Shown piece after piece: positions 24,977-32,872 of a stretch of 64,000 nt of DNA. Source of the stretch: Gemmatimonadota bacterium (GTDB lineage Bacteria; Gemmatimonadota; Gemmatimonadetes; Longimicrobiales; Gaopeijiaceae); assembly GCA_016873995.1 (NCBI GenBank), contig VGVR01000011.1:22235-86234 (forward strand), read 5' to 3'. Within the stretch, counting starts at the first letter, position 1, and each line of letters opens with the position of its first letter. Below the pieces are notes generated by a model. It had not been told where the DNA came from. It saw only the letters and a program-made list of their open reading frames with translations, and did no database searches. The translations under genes were made by a program, and so were the position numbers.

Positions 24977-26275
24977 ATGCATCAAGAGACGACGTCCGGA
25001 CCCCCTCGGACCGGTGCGCGCAACACCCCCGCCCGCGTGCTGACTGCGAGCCTGGTCGGCACCACCATCGAGTTCTTCGACTTCTACATCTACGCGACGG
25101 CCGCGGTACTGGTCTTCCCGCAGCTCTTCTTCCCGGCCTCCAGCCCCGGCGCCGCCAGGCTGGCCTCGCTCGCCACCTTCGGCCTCGCGTTCGTCGCGCG
25201 GCCGATCGGCTCGGCGGTTTTCGGCCACTTCGGCGACCGCATCGGCCGCAAGACCACGCTGGTCGCCGCGTTGCTCACCATGGGCATCTCGACGGTGGCG
25301 ATCGGGCTGCTGCCGACCTACGCGGCGATCGGCATCGCCGCGCCCGCGCTGCTCGCGCTCTTCCGGTTCGGCCAAGGCTTCGGCCTCGGAGGTGAGTGGG
25401 CAGGTGCGGTGCTGCTCGCGGTCGAGAACGCCCCTCCGGGCAAGCGCGCCCTGTACGGGATGTTCCCGCAGCTCGGCGCACCCATTGGACTCTTCTTGTC
25501 GACGATCGTGTTCATCGCGCTCTCGCGCAGCTTCGACGACGATGCGTTCCTGTCGTACGGCTGGCGCATCCCGTTCCTGGCCAGTGCAGTGCTCGTGCTG
25601 GTCGGTCTCTACGTGCGTCTCACAATCAACGAGACGCCGGTGTTCGCGGAGTCGATGCGCCGACAGGAGCGCGTCGCGCTCCCCATGCTGGTGGTGGCGC
25701 GCGAGCACCCGCGCATGCTCGTGGCGGGCACGCTCGGCGCGCTCGCGACGTTCGTACTCTTCTACTTGATGACGGTCTTCACGCTCGCGTGGGGCACCGC
25801 CGAGCTCGGCTTCGAGCGGGAGGAGTTCCTCTACATCCAGCTCGTCGGCGTCGTCTGCTTCGGGGTGCTGATTCCGGTCTCGGCGGCGATCGCGGAGCGA
25901 GGACGGCGGCGTATGCTGCTCACCGCGACCGCCCTCATCGGCCTCTTCGGGCTGGTCATGGGCCCGCTCTTCCAGATGGGGACGCCGGGCGCCGTCGCGA
26001 CGCTCGCCATCGGGCTCGGCCTCATGGGCCTCACCTACGGTCCGCTAGGCACCGCGCTCTCGGAGCTCTACCCGACCGCGGTCCGCTACACGGGGAGCTC
26101 CCTCTCGTTCAACCTCGCCGGCATCTTCGGCGCCTCGCTCGCGCCCTACATCGCCACGTGGCTCGCGGGGCGTTACGGCCTGAACTACGTGGGCTACTAC
26201 CTCACCGGCGCGGCGATGCTCACGTGGCTCGGCCTCCTGGCCATCCGCGAGACGAAGGACGAGGAGCTGAGCTAA
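24977..26275 (+). CDS. MFS transporter, metabolite:H+ symporter (MHS) family
   Basis: A 432-residue protein with about 12 membrane helices. Family marks are the opening SLVGTTIEFFDFYIYATAA, the loop motif GHFGDRIGRKTTL between helices 2 and 3, RFGQGFGLGGEWAGA in helix 4, and YGWRIPFLASAVLVLVGLYVRL ending with ETPVF. These are diagnostic of ProP/ShiA/KgtP-type symporters that take up organic acids, betaines or shikimate with protons. The exact substrate cannot be told. It is a single-gene unit, divergent from the M28-like gene and ended by a hairpin. Confidence 0.9.
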   Translation: MHQETTSGPPRTGARNTPARVLTASLVGTTIEFFDFYIYATAAVLVFPQLFFPASSPGAARLASLATFGLAFVARPIGSAVFGHFGDRIGRKTTLVAALLTMGISTVAIGLLPTYAAIGIAAPALLALFRFGQGFGLGGEWAGAVLLAVENAPPGKRALYGMFPQLGAPIGLFLSTIVFIALSRSFDDDAFLSYGWRIPFLASAVLVLVGLYVRLTINETPVFAESMRRQERVALPMLVVAREHPRMLVAGTLGALATFVLFYLMTVFTLAWGTAELGFEREEFLYIQLVGVVCFGVLIPVSAAIAERGRRRMLLTATALIGLFGLVMGPLFQMGTPGAVATLAIGLGLMGLTYGPLGTALSELYPTAVRYTGSSLSFNLAGIFGASLAPYIATWLAGRYGLNYVGYYLTGAAMLTWLGLLAIRETKDEELS

Positions 26276-26282
26276 GACCGAA

Positions 26283-26317
26283 CGGCCGGGACCCCGCGCG
26301 TTGGCGAGCCCCGGCCG
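26283..26317. terminator. Terminator-like hairpin after the MHS transporter
   Basis: CGGCCGGG (26283-26290) and CCCGGCCG (26310-26317) form a perfect 8-bp stem around a 19-base loop, 8 bp after the transporter stop and 22 bp from the convergent gene. No T-run, so moderate support. Confidence 0.45.
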
Positions 26318-26338
26318 GGAGAGTCGACTGCGGAAGAG

Positions 26339-26815
26339 CTAGCGCCGGCTGCCCAGGATCGAGCCCGTGAGCTCCTCGTACTCCATGTGGTAGCCGACGC
26401 ACACGACCTCGCGGTCGTTGCGCTGCTTCCAGGAGCCCTCGCTCGGGTAGAGCGTCGTGTAGTCGATCACCGAGTCCTCGTACCCTTTGCCGATCGCAGC
26501 CGCGAAGCGGTCGAGGCATCCCTCGTAGGCCAACTCCTCGACGCGCTCCTCGCCCGGCCACTCGCCCGCGATGTCGAACGTGGCATAGACCTCGTTGTCG
26601 TGCGGCTCCGAGCAGGGCACCGCGGGAAGTTCGCTGATCTCTGTGTTCTCGAAGGCCTCGTCGTTGAAGCAGTCGCCGACGTGCACCTCGAACACATCGA
26701 CGGCACCGGCCGTGGTGATCTCGCCCGCGGCGTTGCGCTCCGCAGCGGCGTTGATGCCGATGACGGCGGCAATCGCCGCGCCCACTATTCCGGTGATGGA
26801 GCGTCCGTCAGCCAT
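26339..26815 (-). CDS. Septum-formation (PF13845-like) family protein, paralog 1
   Basis: A 158-residue protein with AGGAGGA upstream of the ATG at 26815. One N-terminal hydrophobic helix (ITGIVGAAIAAVIGINA) anchors or exports it. The rest matches the small domain named 'septum formation' in actinobacteria: VGDCF (Cys49), VPCSEPHDNEVYATF (Cys68), EGCLDRF (Cys100) and VVCVGYH (Cys139). The four cysteines could form two disulfides. A close paralog lies at 54721-55194. Function in this organism is unknown; the family name comes from a weakly characterised actinobacterial protein. Confidence 0.72.
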   Translation of the reverse strand: MADGRSITGIVGAAIAAVIGINAAAERNAAGEITTAGAVDVFEVHVGDCFNDEAFENTEISELPAVPCSEPHDNEVYATFDIAGEWPGEERVEELAYEGCLDRFAAAIGKGYEDSVIDYTTLYPSEGSWKQRNDREVVCVGYHMEYEELTGSILGSRR

Positions 26816-27130
26816 GGGGATCCTCCTCTTGTGGCTCCTCGAGCCGTGTGCGATTGCTGAACCGGGGCGGGGAGTGGCAAGCCCGGTGCCATTCGGTCGG
26901 ACACCGGGCGAACACCATGAGACGCGGGTTGTCGGGCCCTCCAGCGATCGGCGCGGGCCTTAGGGGGGAGTCGCAGCCTGCACGGAGTACCGGGCAGCGG
27001 CACGAATTGCCCGGGCGGCCGCGGGCCGTCCCCCGAAATGGCCTCGACGCGTCGCGCCCCGGAAAAGGAGTGGCCGGAAACCCCCGAAAGGCACTCGGGG
27101 TCCCCGGCCTAGACTGCGATCCTGCCAGGA
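26816..27130. other. 315-bp gene-free region with a terminator
   Basis: It lies between the septum-like gene and the end of the next minus-strand gene. Both flanking genes read leftward, so it should contain the promoter of the septum-like gene and the terminator of the upstream operon. I see a good terminator at 27072-27109 but no clear promoter and no credible ORF. Confidence 0.5.
27072..27109 (-). terminator. Intrinsic terminator of the copy B copper module
   Basis: Nested stems GGCCGG/CCGGCC (27072-27077 with 27104-27109) and CCCCGA/TCGGGG inside. On the minus strand the hairpin is followed by ACTCC and then TTTTCC, a short U-run. It lies 21 bp after the stop at 27131, the expected place for ending the two-gene operon. 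Confidence 0.65.
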
Positions 27131-28090
27131 CTACGAGATCGGCGGCCCCACGCGGACAGTGACGCGCGAGTCCGTGAACAACCCACCGTCGTCCGCTCTG
27201 CCCTGCAGGATGTACGTACCCGGCTGCGTGAACGTGACCTCGGTCACCCAGACGCCGTCCTCAGGAAGCTCCGGCGGCACCCAGAACGGCGCCCACGGGG
27301 AGTTGGAGAACGGGCGGGTGTCTTCCCAGGCCGCAACCTGCGGCGGGTTGAACGAGGTGACATCCTGCGAGTCCACACCCTGGGGCCCGCGGTAGACCGA
27401 CCAGCTCATGTTCAGCCCGATGATCTTCTGCACCGTGATGCGAATCGGCGGCGAGATCAGCGCGCGCTCCAGGTCGAGCCCGCCGGAATCCGTCAGCGGA
27501 AGCCGGTTGCGGCTCCTGCGCGGAAGCCCGTCGTCCCCTACCCACGCCTCCAGCCGCACCGGCCTGCCGACCACCGCCTGGATCTCAGTCGGCGTCTGCA
27601 TCCGCACCTCTGGGGGCGTGTGCGCGCGCAGCTCGGGGCTGCTCGTGCCCGCCCCGAGCGTGCCGGTCTCGGACATGATCACGACGTTGTCGATGTAGTA
27701 GTCCGGGCGGAGCGAGCCATGAGCCGACTCCGACTCGCCGTTGCGCTGGAGCGTCCAGGAGAGCTCCCGGTCGCCGAAGTCGGCCGGCACACGAACCTCG
27801 AACGTGAAGCGGTTCCGTCGCGGCAGGAAGTGCGTGGGCTGTCCGCGATCAGGCTCGCCCGGCGAGAAGAAGTTGGCCTCGCCGATCGGGAGGTCGGGCT
27901 GCTCCTCCCAGTTCCGATTCATGTAGCCGAACACCATGGAAAACGTCCCGTCGTGGTTGTCCCTCCACCCCTCGAAGACGGGCGCCACGGTCTGGCCACT
28001 GCTGTACGTCAGGCCCTGCGCGTGCACGCCCGACGTCAAAACGAGCGTCGCCGCCGCGAACGTCGCGGCGGCGACCGTCATCGACTTCAT
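27131..28090 (-). CDS. Secreted beta-sandwich partner protein, copy B of a duplicated module
   Basis: A 319-residue protein. Of two adjacent ATGs, the one at 28090 has GAGGG at the right distance (six bases). The signal peptide ends GVHAQ near residue 25. It is clearly homologous to the 21101-21997 product: FGYMNRNW, DRGQPTHFLPRRNRF, VPADFGDRELSWTL, NSPWAPFWVPPELP and the terminal FTQPGTYILQGRADDGG strands. Its middle part is about 20 residues longer than copy A. It follows the copy B cytochrome/PHM-like gene by 23 bp. No named family is recognised. Confidence 0.7.
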   Translation of the reverse strand: MKSMTVAAATFAAATLVLTSGVHAQGLTYSSGQTVAPVFEGWRDNHDGTFSMVFGYMNRNWEEQPDLPIGEANFFSPGEPDRGQPTHFLPRRNRFTFEVRVPADFGDRELSWTLQRNGESESAHGSLRPDYYIDNVVIMSETGTLGAGTSSPELRAHTPPEVRMQTPTEIQAVVGRPVRLEAWVGDDGLPRRSRNRLPLTDSGGLDLERALISPPIRITVQKIIGLNMSWSVYRGPQGVDSQDVTSFNPPQVAAWEDTRPFSNSPWAPFWVPPELPEDGVWVTEVTFTQPGTYILQGRADDGGLFTDSRVTVRVGPPIS

Positions 28091-28113
28091 TCTCATCCCT
28101 CGTAGCTCCGTGC

Positions 28114-29604
28114 TCAGTTGTCCTGTTGACCCTGCTGCGCCGACGCGAGCGGGCGCGCACCCGGGGTCGGAATGGCCGCTAGGCAGAGCGGGCAACCGAT
28201 CATGTAGTCGTTCTTGGTCATCTGGAAGAACGCGGCGCGCTCCTCGACCTCCTTGGTGAACTGCTCCTCGGTCATCGTCACGCGCTCACCCAGGTCGATG
28301 AACATGTTTCCGACCGAGCGATTCCCCGCGCCCTGCCAGTTGCGCGAGTCAGGGACGTTGTGGTTCGTCTCGGAGTTGTTCATGTAGCCGCGGATGTGCA
28401 GGATCGCGCCCGGCGGCACCAGCGGTGCGTAGTTGTCCTCGAAGACGTACGTGCGCACCCAGTTGTGATCGTAACCCACGCACGACAGCGTCTCGGACTT
28501 GAAGCCCCAGATCATCTCGAGGCACATGCGCTCGCCCGGCGCGTGCAGGTGCGGCTCGAAGCTGATGATCTTCGTGGGCCGCGTGACGACCGTGTAGGCG
28601 TCGAGTTCCTGACCAGCCTGGCCGCCGCGGATGTCGATGTCCGTCCCGTTGGCGAGCGAAGTGATACCACCGCGATACATCGGCTCGTATCCCTCGGGGA
28701 AGAGCTCGAACGCGATCTCGAGGTTCGCTTTGGTCGTGCGTCCGTTCGAGTGCAGGTGCACCGACTCGGATGCGATGCGCGAGTTCGCGCGGAGCAACCG
28801 GCCCGCCCCCTCGGCGAACACGTCGGCATTGCGGCCGACCTCGTGCACCGGCCACTGCGTCTGCTGCGAGCCGTCCTCGAGCTCGGTGCGCCAGATCAGG
28901 TGGTGGACGATGTACTTGCCGCCCACCGTGGCGCGGTTGCCCGATCCGGTGGTCGGCACGTCGTTGACCTCACGGATCTGGACCGCGCGTACGTAGCGAT
29001 CCTGCGCGAGCGGGATCGGGATGCTCTCGATCTCGCCCCACCAGTCGGCGGCGTCGCCCTCGACCGTGATATCCGAGGAGCGCACGACGACGTCCGGACG
29101 GATCGTCCACTCGTCTCCATCGCTCCATAAGCGCGGCGCGGGCATGTCGGCCGGGTTGCCCTCGGGCGCGCCGTTGGCCACCCAAGCCTGGATCTTCGCG
29201 AGCTCCTCGTTCGTCAGCGACGGATCGTTCTTGTAGTGCTGGATGCCGATGTCCTTCTCGGAGTACCACGGCGGCATGGAGCCCATGCGGTCGCGGATCG
29301 CCGTGCGATCGCGGATGCGGCTGGCATACCGACGCACGTCCTCGTAGGTGACCAGGGCCATGGGACCCCCACCGTTCGGCCGGTGGCAGTTCTCGCAGCT
29401 ACGCTGCAAGATCGGCGCGATGTCCTTGGAGAACGTCACCGTCGCTGGATCGATGCCGAAGTCACGGGCGTCGAAGAGATGCAGGCGCTGTCCCGAGGAC
29501 GTCGATGCCATCGTGACCTGGGCGCTGAGCGCACCGGGCACGAGTGCGGCGACGGCGCCGCAGGCGAGGGCGAAACGGACGGAGGTCTTGACGAACACGG
29601 ACAC
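28114..29604 (-). CDS. Cytochrome c fused to PHM-like type II copper monooxygenase, copy B
   Basis: A 496-residue protein; the GTG start at 29604 follows GGGAG. The signal peptide ends ALSAQ. The heme motif is CENCH (Cys70, Cys73, His74) with MPP at 110-112. Candidate copper ligands repeat those of copy A: His234-His235, His283/His285, His352-x-His354 in FEPHLHAPG, with Met408 possible as the sulfur ligand. The C-terminal CPLC motif (about 473-476) and WPVHEVGRNA are also shared. Copy B has a longer N-terminus before the heme (DARDFGIDPATVTFSKD). It is the first gene of a two-gene operon, with its own promoter-like pair. Confidence 0.78.
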   Translation of the reverse strand: MSVFVKTSVRFALACGAVAALVPGALSAQVTMASTSSGQRLHLFDARDFGIDPATVTFSKDIAPILQRSCENCHRPNGGGPMALVTYEDVRRYASRIRDRTAIRDRMGSMPPWYSEKDIGIQHYKNDPSLTNEELAKIQAWVANGAPEGNPADMPAPRLWSDGDEWTIRPDVVVRSSDITVEGDAADWWGEIESIPIPLAQDRYVRAVQIREVNDVPTTGSGNRATVGGKYIVHHLIWRTELEDGSQQTQWPVHEVGRNADVFAEGAGRLLRANSRIASESVHLHSNGRTTKANLEIAFELFPEGYEPMYRGGITSLANGTDIDIRGGQAGQELDAYTVVTRPTKIISFEPHLHAPGERMCLEMIWGFKSETLSCVGYDHNWVRTYVFEDNYAPLVPPGAILHIRGYMNNSETNHNVPDSRNWQGAGNRSVGNMFIDLGERVTMTEEQFTKEVEERAAFFQMTKNDYMIGCPLCLAAIPTPGARPLASAQQGQQDN

Positions 29605-29932
29605 GGCTATCTCCCGCGTGGGGGTCGGACGCTACGAGGCCGGCCTACGGTGACCGAACCGCATCAATATTCGGTGAAATGGGGGGTCGCAAGCCAGGGG
29701 CCCCGAAGCTCAGGGCCCGGAACTGGCGGACCTGGGCCCACCGTTGTGGGCCGGGGGAAGCGGTTCCCTGGTCGCCTTTCGGGTGGGATGGCCGGTTCCC
29801 GTCGACTGCCCAGGTCGGGGCGTGTCATATACCGAGCCCGCCCGCGCCACCCATGGCGAAATCCTGTTTCGGCCCGTGCCGTCGCCTTATCGTGGCCGAC
29901 GACGACCCTTACGCTCCGCGGAGGTCCTGAAC
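29605..29932. other. 328-bp divergent intergenic region
   Basis: It separates the leftward copy B copper operon from the rightward lipoprotein gene. A promoter-like pair for the leftward operon is described separately. For the rightward gene only a -10-like CATATA (29826-29831) and a good GGAGG near 29921 are seen. No ORF in it looks real. Confidence 0.45.
29664..29692 (-). promoter_or_regulatory. Candidate sigma70-type promoter for the copy B copper module
   Basis: On the minus strand: TTGCGA (29692-29687), a 17-bp spacer, TATTGA (29669-29664), 60 bp before the GTG start at 29604. It coincides with the only A+T-rich patch in this intergenic region. Pattern match only. Confidence 0.4.
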
Positions 29933-30724
29933 ATGACCGCTGTCCGACCCCTCGCGTTCACCATCGTGTTCGGCCTTCTCATCGCCGGCTGCAGCGAAGG
30001 CACCGGTCCGGGAGGCTCGCCGCCTGTTCTACCTGCACCGGAATCGATGGAGTTCGACCTCAGCTTCTTCGGTGGCGGCTCACCTTCGGCAACCGCATCG
30101 GGCCCGAGTCGAGTAGCCGGCGTGAACTGGGTCGCCGCCGCTGCGAGCGTCGCTGCTGCCAACCTCGCAGTCGTGGTCCACACGGCGATCCCGCTCGCCA
30201 CGTGGCGGGCCGCAGCGGCGCAGCGGCCGGTTTTCGAAGACGGCAAGTGGCACTGGCGGTTCACGACCAACGTGTATGGGCAGCCTTTCAGCGGTGACCT
30301 CACCGGGTATGTCGAGGCCAACGAGCTGATCGCGGAGATGCGCATCACCGCGGCCTCGCTCGGCCTCACCAACTTTCTCTGGTACGTGGGGACCGCACCG
30401 GTCGGCGGGACCACCGGTTCATGGTCGTTCTACGACCCGGCTTCCCCCTCCACTGTCGTCGGCACGATCGACTGGTCGCACCCCGGCACGCTCGTCTGGA
30501 ACGTGAGCTTCATCGTGATAGCGGGCCCGAACATGGGCGACGAGCTCACCTACGACGTCAACGGCGCGGCCCGCTCCGTCTCCTTCACCGATGCCTCGGC
30601 CGGAACGACAGCCGTCATCGCGTGGAACGCCACCACGCAGGCAGGCTCCATCACCGCCCCCAACTTCAACGGCGGCGTGAAGGCCTGCTGGGACACCACG
30701 CTGGCGAACGTGGTTTGCCCGTAA
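29933..30724 (+). CDS. Predicted lipoprotein of unknown function
   Basis: A 263-residue protein; GGAGG lies eight bases before the ATG. The signal ends with a lipobox LIAGC, so Cys20 should be lipidated, followed by a Gly/Pro-rich tether. The body is Thr/Ala/Val-rich with beta-strand spacing (WHWRFTTNVYGQPFSGDLTGYVE, TLVWNVSFIVIAG, TAVIAWNATTQAGSITAPNFNGG) and ends with a likely disulfide pair (ACWDTTLANVVCP). No family is recognised. It is a single-gene unit closed by a very strong hairpin. Confidence 0.78.
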   Translation: MTAVRPLAFTIVFGLLIAGCSEGTGPGGSPPVLPAPESMEFDLSFFGGGSPSATASGPSRVAGVNWVAAAASVAAANLAVVVHTAIPLATWRAAAAQRPVFEDGKWHWRFTTNVYGQPFSGDLTGYVEANELIAEMRITAASLGLTNFLWYVGTAPVGGTTGSWSFYDPASPSTVVGTIDWSHPGTLVWNVSFIVIAGPNMGDELTYDVNGAARSVSFTDASAGTTAVIAWNATTQAGSITAPNFNGGVKACWDTTLANVVCP

Positions 30725-30737
30725 GCAGCGAGACCTG

Positions 30738-30771
30738 AGGAGGGCGGCCGCACGTCCGCGGCCGCCCTCCT
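30738..30771 (+). terminator. Strong intrinsic terminator after the lipoprotein gene
   Basis: GGAGGGCGGCCGC (30739-30751), loop ACGTCC, GCGGCCGCCCTCC (30758-30770) is a perfect 13-bp stem, extended by one A-T pair, and is followed by a T-rich TTCCTTCTTCC. It lies 14 bp after the stop and faces the end of the convergent hydrolase gene. Confidence 0.8.
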
Positions 30772-30795
30772 TCCTTCTTCCCACCTGCCGCGACG

Positions 30796-32121
30796 TCAGC
30801 GCGCCGCGCCCAGCGTACCCGGATCGCCCTCGCGCAGCGGGTTGGTGAACGTCCGGCCGGCGTCCGCGAGGCTCGCCATCACGTCGTCTCCAGCCGGACG
30901 CGTGCCGCGCGTCACCCACGCCACGAGATCGTCGAACGCCCGGATCATCTCGGACTGACTGAATTGGCAGTGGCCGGGGATACGATAGATGCGCTGGACG
31001 AGCAGCTCGTCGCGTCCGGCCGCGTGCACAGCGTCCTTGAGGAGGCGTTGCAGGAAGATCGGCACGAAGAGGTCGCCCGTTCCGTGCATGGTCAGCAGTG
31101 GGCGCTCGATGGCGCCGTCGAACGCGCGCTGCTCCTCGTACGGACCGCCGTCGGGGCCGCGCACCGCAGCGTCCCCGGTCACGTCGCGGGCACGCTCGTT
31201 GAGTGTGGTGGCGGATAGGCCGAGCCCCGGCTCGATGCCGTAGACGACCCAGCGCGTGTCGATCGAGCGCGCGGAGCTCGTGGCGCCACCTGCGAGCGCG
31301 CCGCCGCTGATGTTGGAGAGGAAGCGCGACTCCAGCCCTTCCAGGGCGAAGGGGCGTATGCCGCCGCTTATCTCGATCTGCACACTGGCGAGTTGGCGGC
31401 CCATCTGCGTGTACGCGGGCGGCTCGCCGAGCAGGCTTGCGACCCGTGCGGTCTGCTCGCGCAGCCCGTCCTGGGTGAACTGCACGCCCGTGATCACCTC
31501 GGCTGCCGCACCCACCGCCGCATTGAAGTCGAAGAGCCCGGGGCCGGAGGGGCACATCGCGAGACCGCCCGCAAAGCTCGTCGGATACTCGTGCATCCCG
31601 AGCAGGGTGACGTGCCCGCCCATCGACGTCCCGGTCAGGTACACGCGCTCGGCTGCCCGCCCCGCGTTGAAGCCGGTGAAGAGATCGATCAGGGCCATCG
31701 AGTCCTCGAGCCCCTGCCCCGGCACGTACCCGTTGCAGCGGTAGCTCGACGCTGCCCAAGCGAAGCCCTGCTCGACGAGGCGCTCACGGATGGGGTGGTT
31801 CCCCACGCGCAGGACGGTTCCGTTCGCGCCGCCGGTGGTGCGGAACCCGTGCGCGAAGAGCACGAGGTCGCCGTTCCAGTTCGAGGGGATCTCGACGCGG
31901 TACAGGCCGCTCTCGGTGCGGCCGAAGAACGCGCGCGCGCCGGGGAGCGCCTCGAAGGCAGGGTCGTCATCGCGCCACTGGAGGTTCGGGCACGGCACCG
32001 GATCGATGGCGACGGCCCGCGGCGAGGTCGGCGAAGTCCGGCTCGTCGGCGTGAACCCCACCCCCACCAGAACCCCGCAGGCGGTGACGAGCCAGCGCGC
32101 CAGCGAAGCGCGTCCAATCAT
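30796..32121 (-). CDS. Secreted alpha/beta-hydrolase
   Basis: A 441-residue protein. The ATG at 32121 follows GAGGAG; the longer upstream frame has no such site. The signal or anchor region is at residues 8-24. The fold is clear: LVLFAHGFRTTGG (oxyanion loop), nucleophile Ser in GTSMGGHVTLLG, acid in HGTGDLFVP, and His in PGHCQFS near the C-terminus. The long segment between strand 6 and the acid residue would be a lid. It resembles secreted prolyl-oligopeptidase-like esterases, but the substrate is unknown. Its promoter region is shared divergently with the gluconate-dehydrogenase-like operon. Confidence 0.8.
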   Translation of the reverse strand: MIGRASLARWLVTACGVLVGVGFTPTSRTSPTSPRAVAIDPVPCPNLQWRDDDPAFEALPGARAFFGRTESGLYRVEIPSNWNGDLVLFAHGFRTTGGANGTVLRVGNHPIRERLVEQGFAWAASSYRCNGYVPGQGLEDSMALIDLFTGFNAGRAAERVYLTGTSMGGHVTLLGMHEYPTSFAGGLAMCPSGPGLFDFNAAVGAAAEVITGVQFTQDGLREQTARVASLLGEPPAYTQMGRQLASVQIEISGGIRPFALEGLESRFLSNISGGALAGGATSSARSIDTRWVVYGIEPGLGLSATTLNERARDVTGDAAVRGPDGGPYEEQRAFDGAIERPLLTMHGTGDLFVPIFLQRLLKDAVHAAGRDELLVQRIYRIPGHCQFSQSEMIRAFDDLVAWVTRGTRPAGDDVMASLADAGRTFTNPLREGDPGTLGAAR

Positions 32122-32195
32122 GGTTTTCTCCTCGGATTGGGAGTGCGTCCGCGAGAACCTATGTCTGGCCTCCCGGAAGGGCGAGGCGGCGGCTC

Positions 32196-32224
32196 TTGAC
32201 AGCCGCGGGTACGACGTCGTAGCA
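32196..32224 (+). promoter_or_regulatory. Candidate promoter for the GMC oxidoreductase operon
   Basis: A perfect -35 TTGACA (32196-32201), a 17-bp spacer and a weak -10 GTAGCA (32219-32224), 34 bp before the start codon at 32258. The -10 match is poor, so confidence is limited. Confidence 0.35.
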
Positions 32225-32257
32225 CCACGTGGTGGGCCATCTGACCAGGAGGGTGCC

Positions 32258-32872
32258 ATGAGCAGCCAGGGCAGGTCGCGGCGTTCGTTCCTCGTCGGCT
32301 CGGCATCGGGCCTGAGTGGGGCGTGGTTCTTGGCCAACTACCCCGGCATCCTCGCCGCCGAGGAGTTCGTGCTCGAAGCCGAACGCTCGGAGCAGCAGAT
32401 AGGCTTCGCGTTCTTCACGCCCGAGCAGGCGGCCGAGGTCGAGGCGGTGGCCGCCCAGATCATCCCGACGGACGAGACACCCGGCGCCCGCGAGGCGCGC
32501 GTGGTGAGGTTCATCGATCGGGCGCTCGTGACGTTCGAGAAGGGTCGCCAGCCCGACTACACCCGCGGCATCGAGGAGCTCACAGCTGAGACTCGGCGAC
32601 GCTTCCCGAGCCGCTCGCGCTTCTCGGAGCTGACGTTCGATCAGCAGATCGAGCTGCTCACGGCGATCGAGACGACCCCGTTCTTCAACCTGGTCCGCAC
32701 GCACACCATCACCGGGTTCTTCGCGAGCCCGGTGCACGGCGGCAACTACGGCAAAGTGGGCTGGGCGCTCATCGGCTTCGATGACGCGCTCCAGTTCGAG
32801 CCGCCGTTCGGATACTACGACGCGCTTCCCGTGCCGCCCGCGCCCAGACTCGGCGTAGGAGGTCAGCCATGA
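32258..32872 (+). CDS. Gluconate 2-dehydrogenase subunit 3 family protein (Tat-exported)
   Basis: A 204-residue protein with AGGAGG five bases before the ATG. The N-terminus has a twin-arginine signal (SRRSFLVGSASGLSGAW). The domain begins FFTPEQAAEVEAVAAQIIPTDETPGA, the diagnostic segment of the small subunit of membrane-associated FAD gluconate/sugar dehydrogenases, and contains VRFIDRAL and FNLVRTHTITGFFASPVHGGN. It partners the GMC flavoprotein encoded next, with an ATGA overlap, and probably carries that signal-less protein through Tat. A cytochrome subunit is not present nearby. Confidence 0.88.
   Translation: MSSQGRSRRSFLVGSASGLSGAWFLANYPGILAAEEFVLEAERSEQQIGFAFFTPEQAAEVEAVAAQIIPTDETPGAREARVVRFIDRALVTFEKGRQPDYTRGIEELTAETRRRFPSRSRFSELTFDQQIELLTAIETTPFFNLVRTHTITGFFASPVHGGNYGKVGWALIGFDDALQFEPPFGYYDALPVPPAPRLGVGGQP

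Noticed and set aside
24239..25708. A 489-codon minus-strand frame spanning the M28-like and MFS genes
   Set aside because: Low-complexity Glu/Arg/His sequence, crosses two well-supported genes, no ribosome site.
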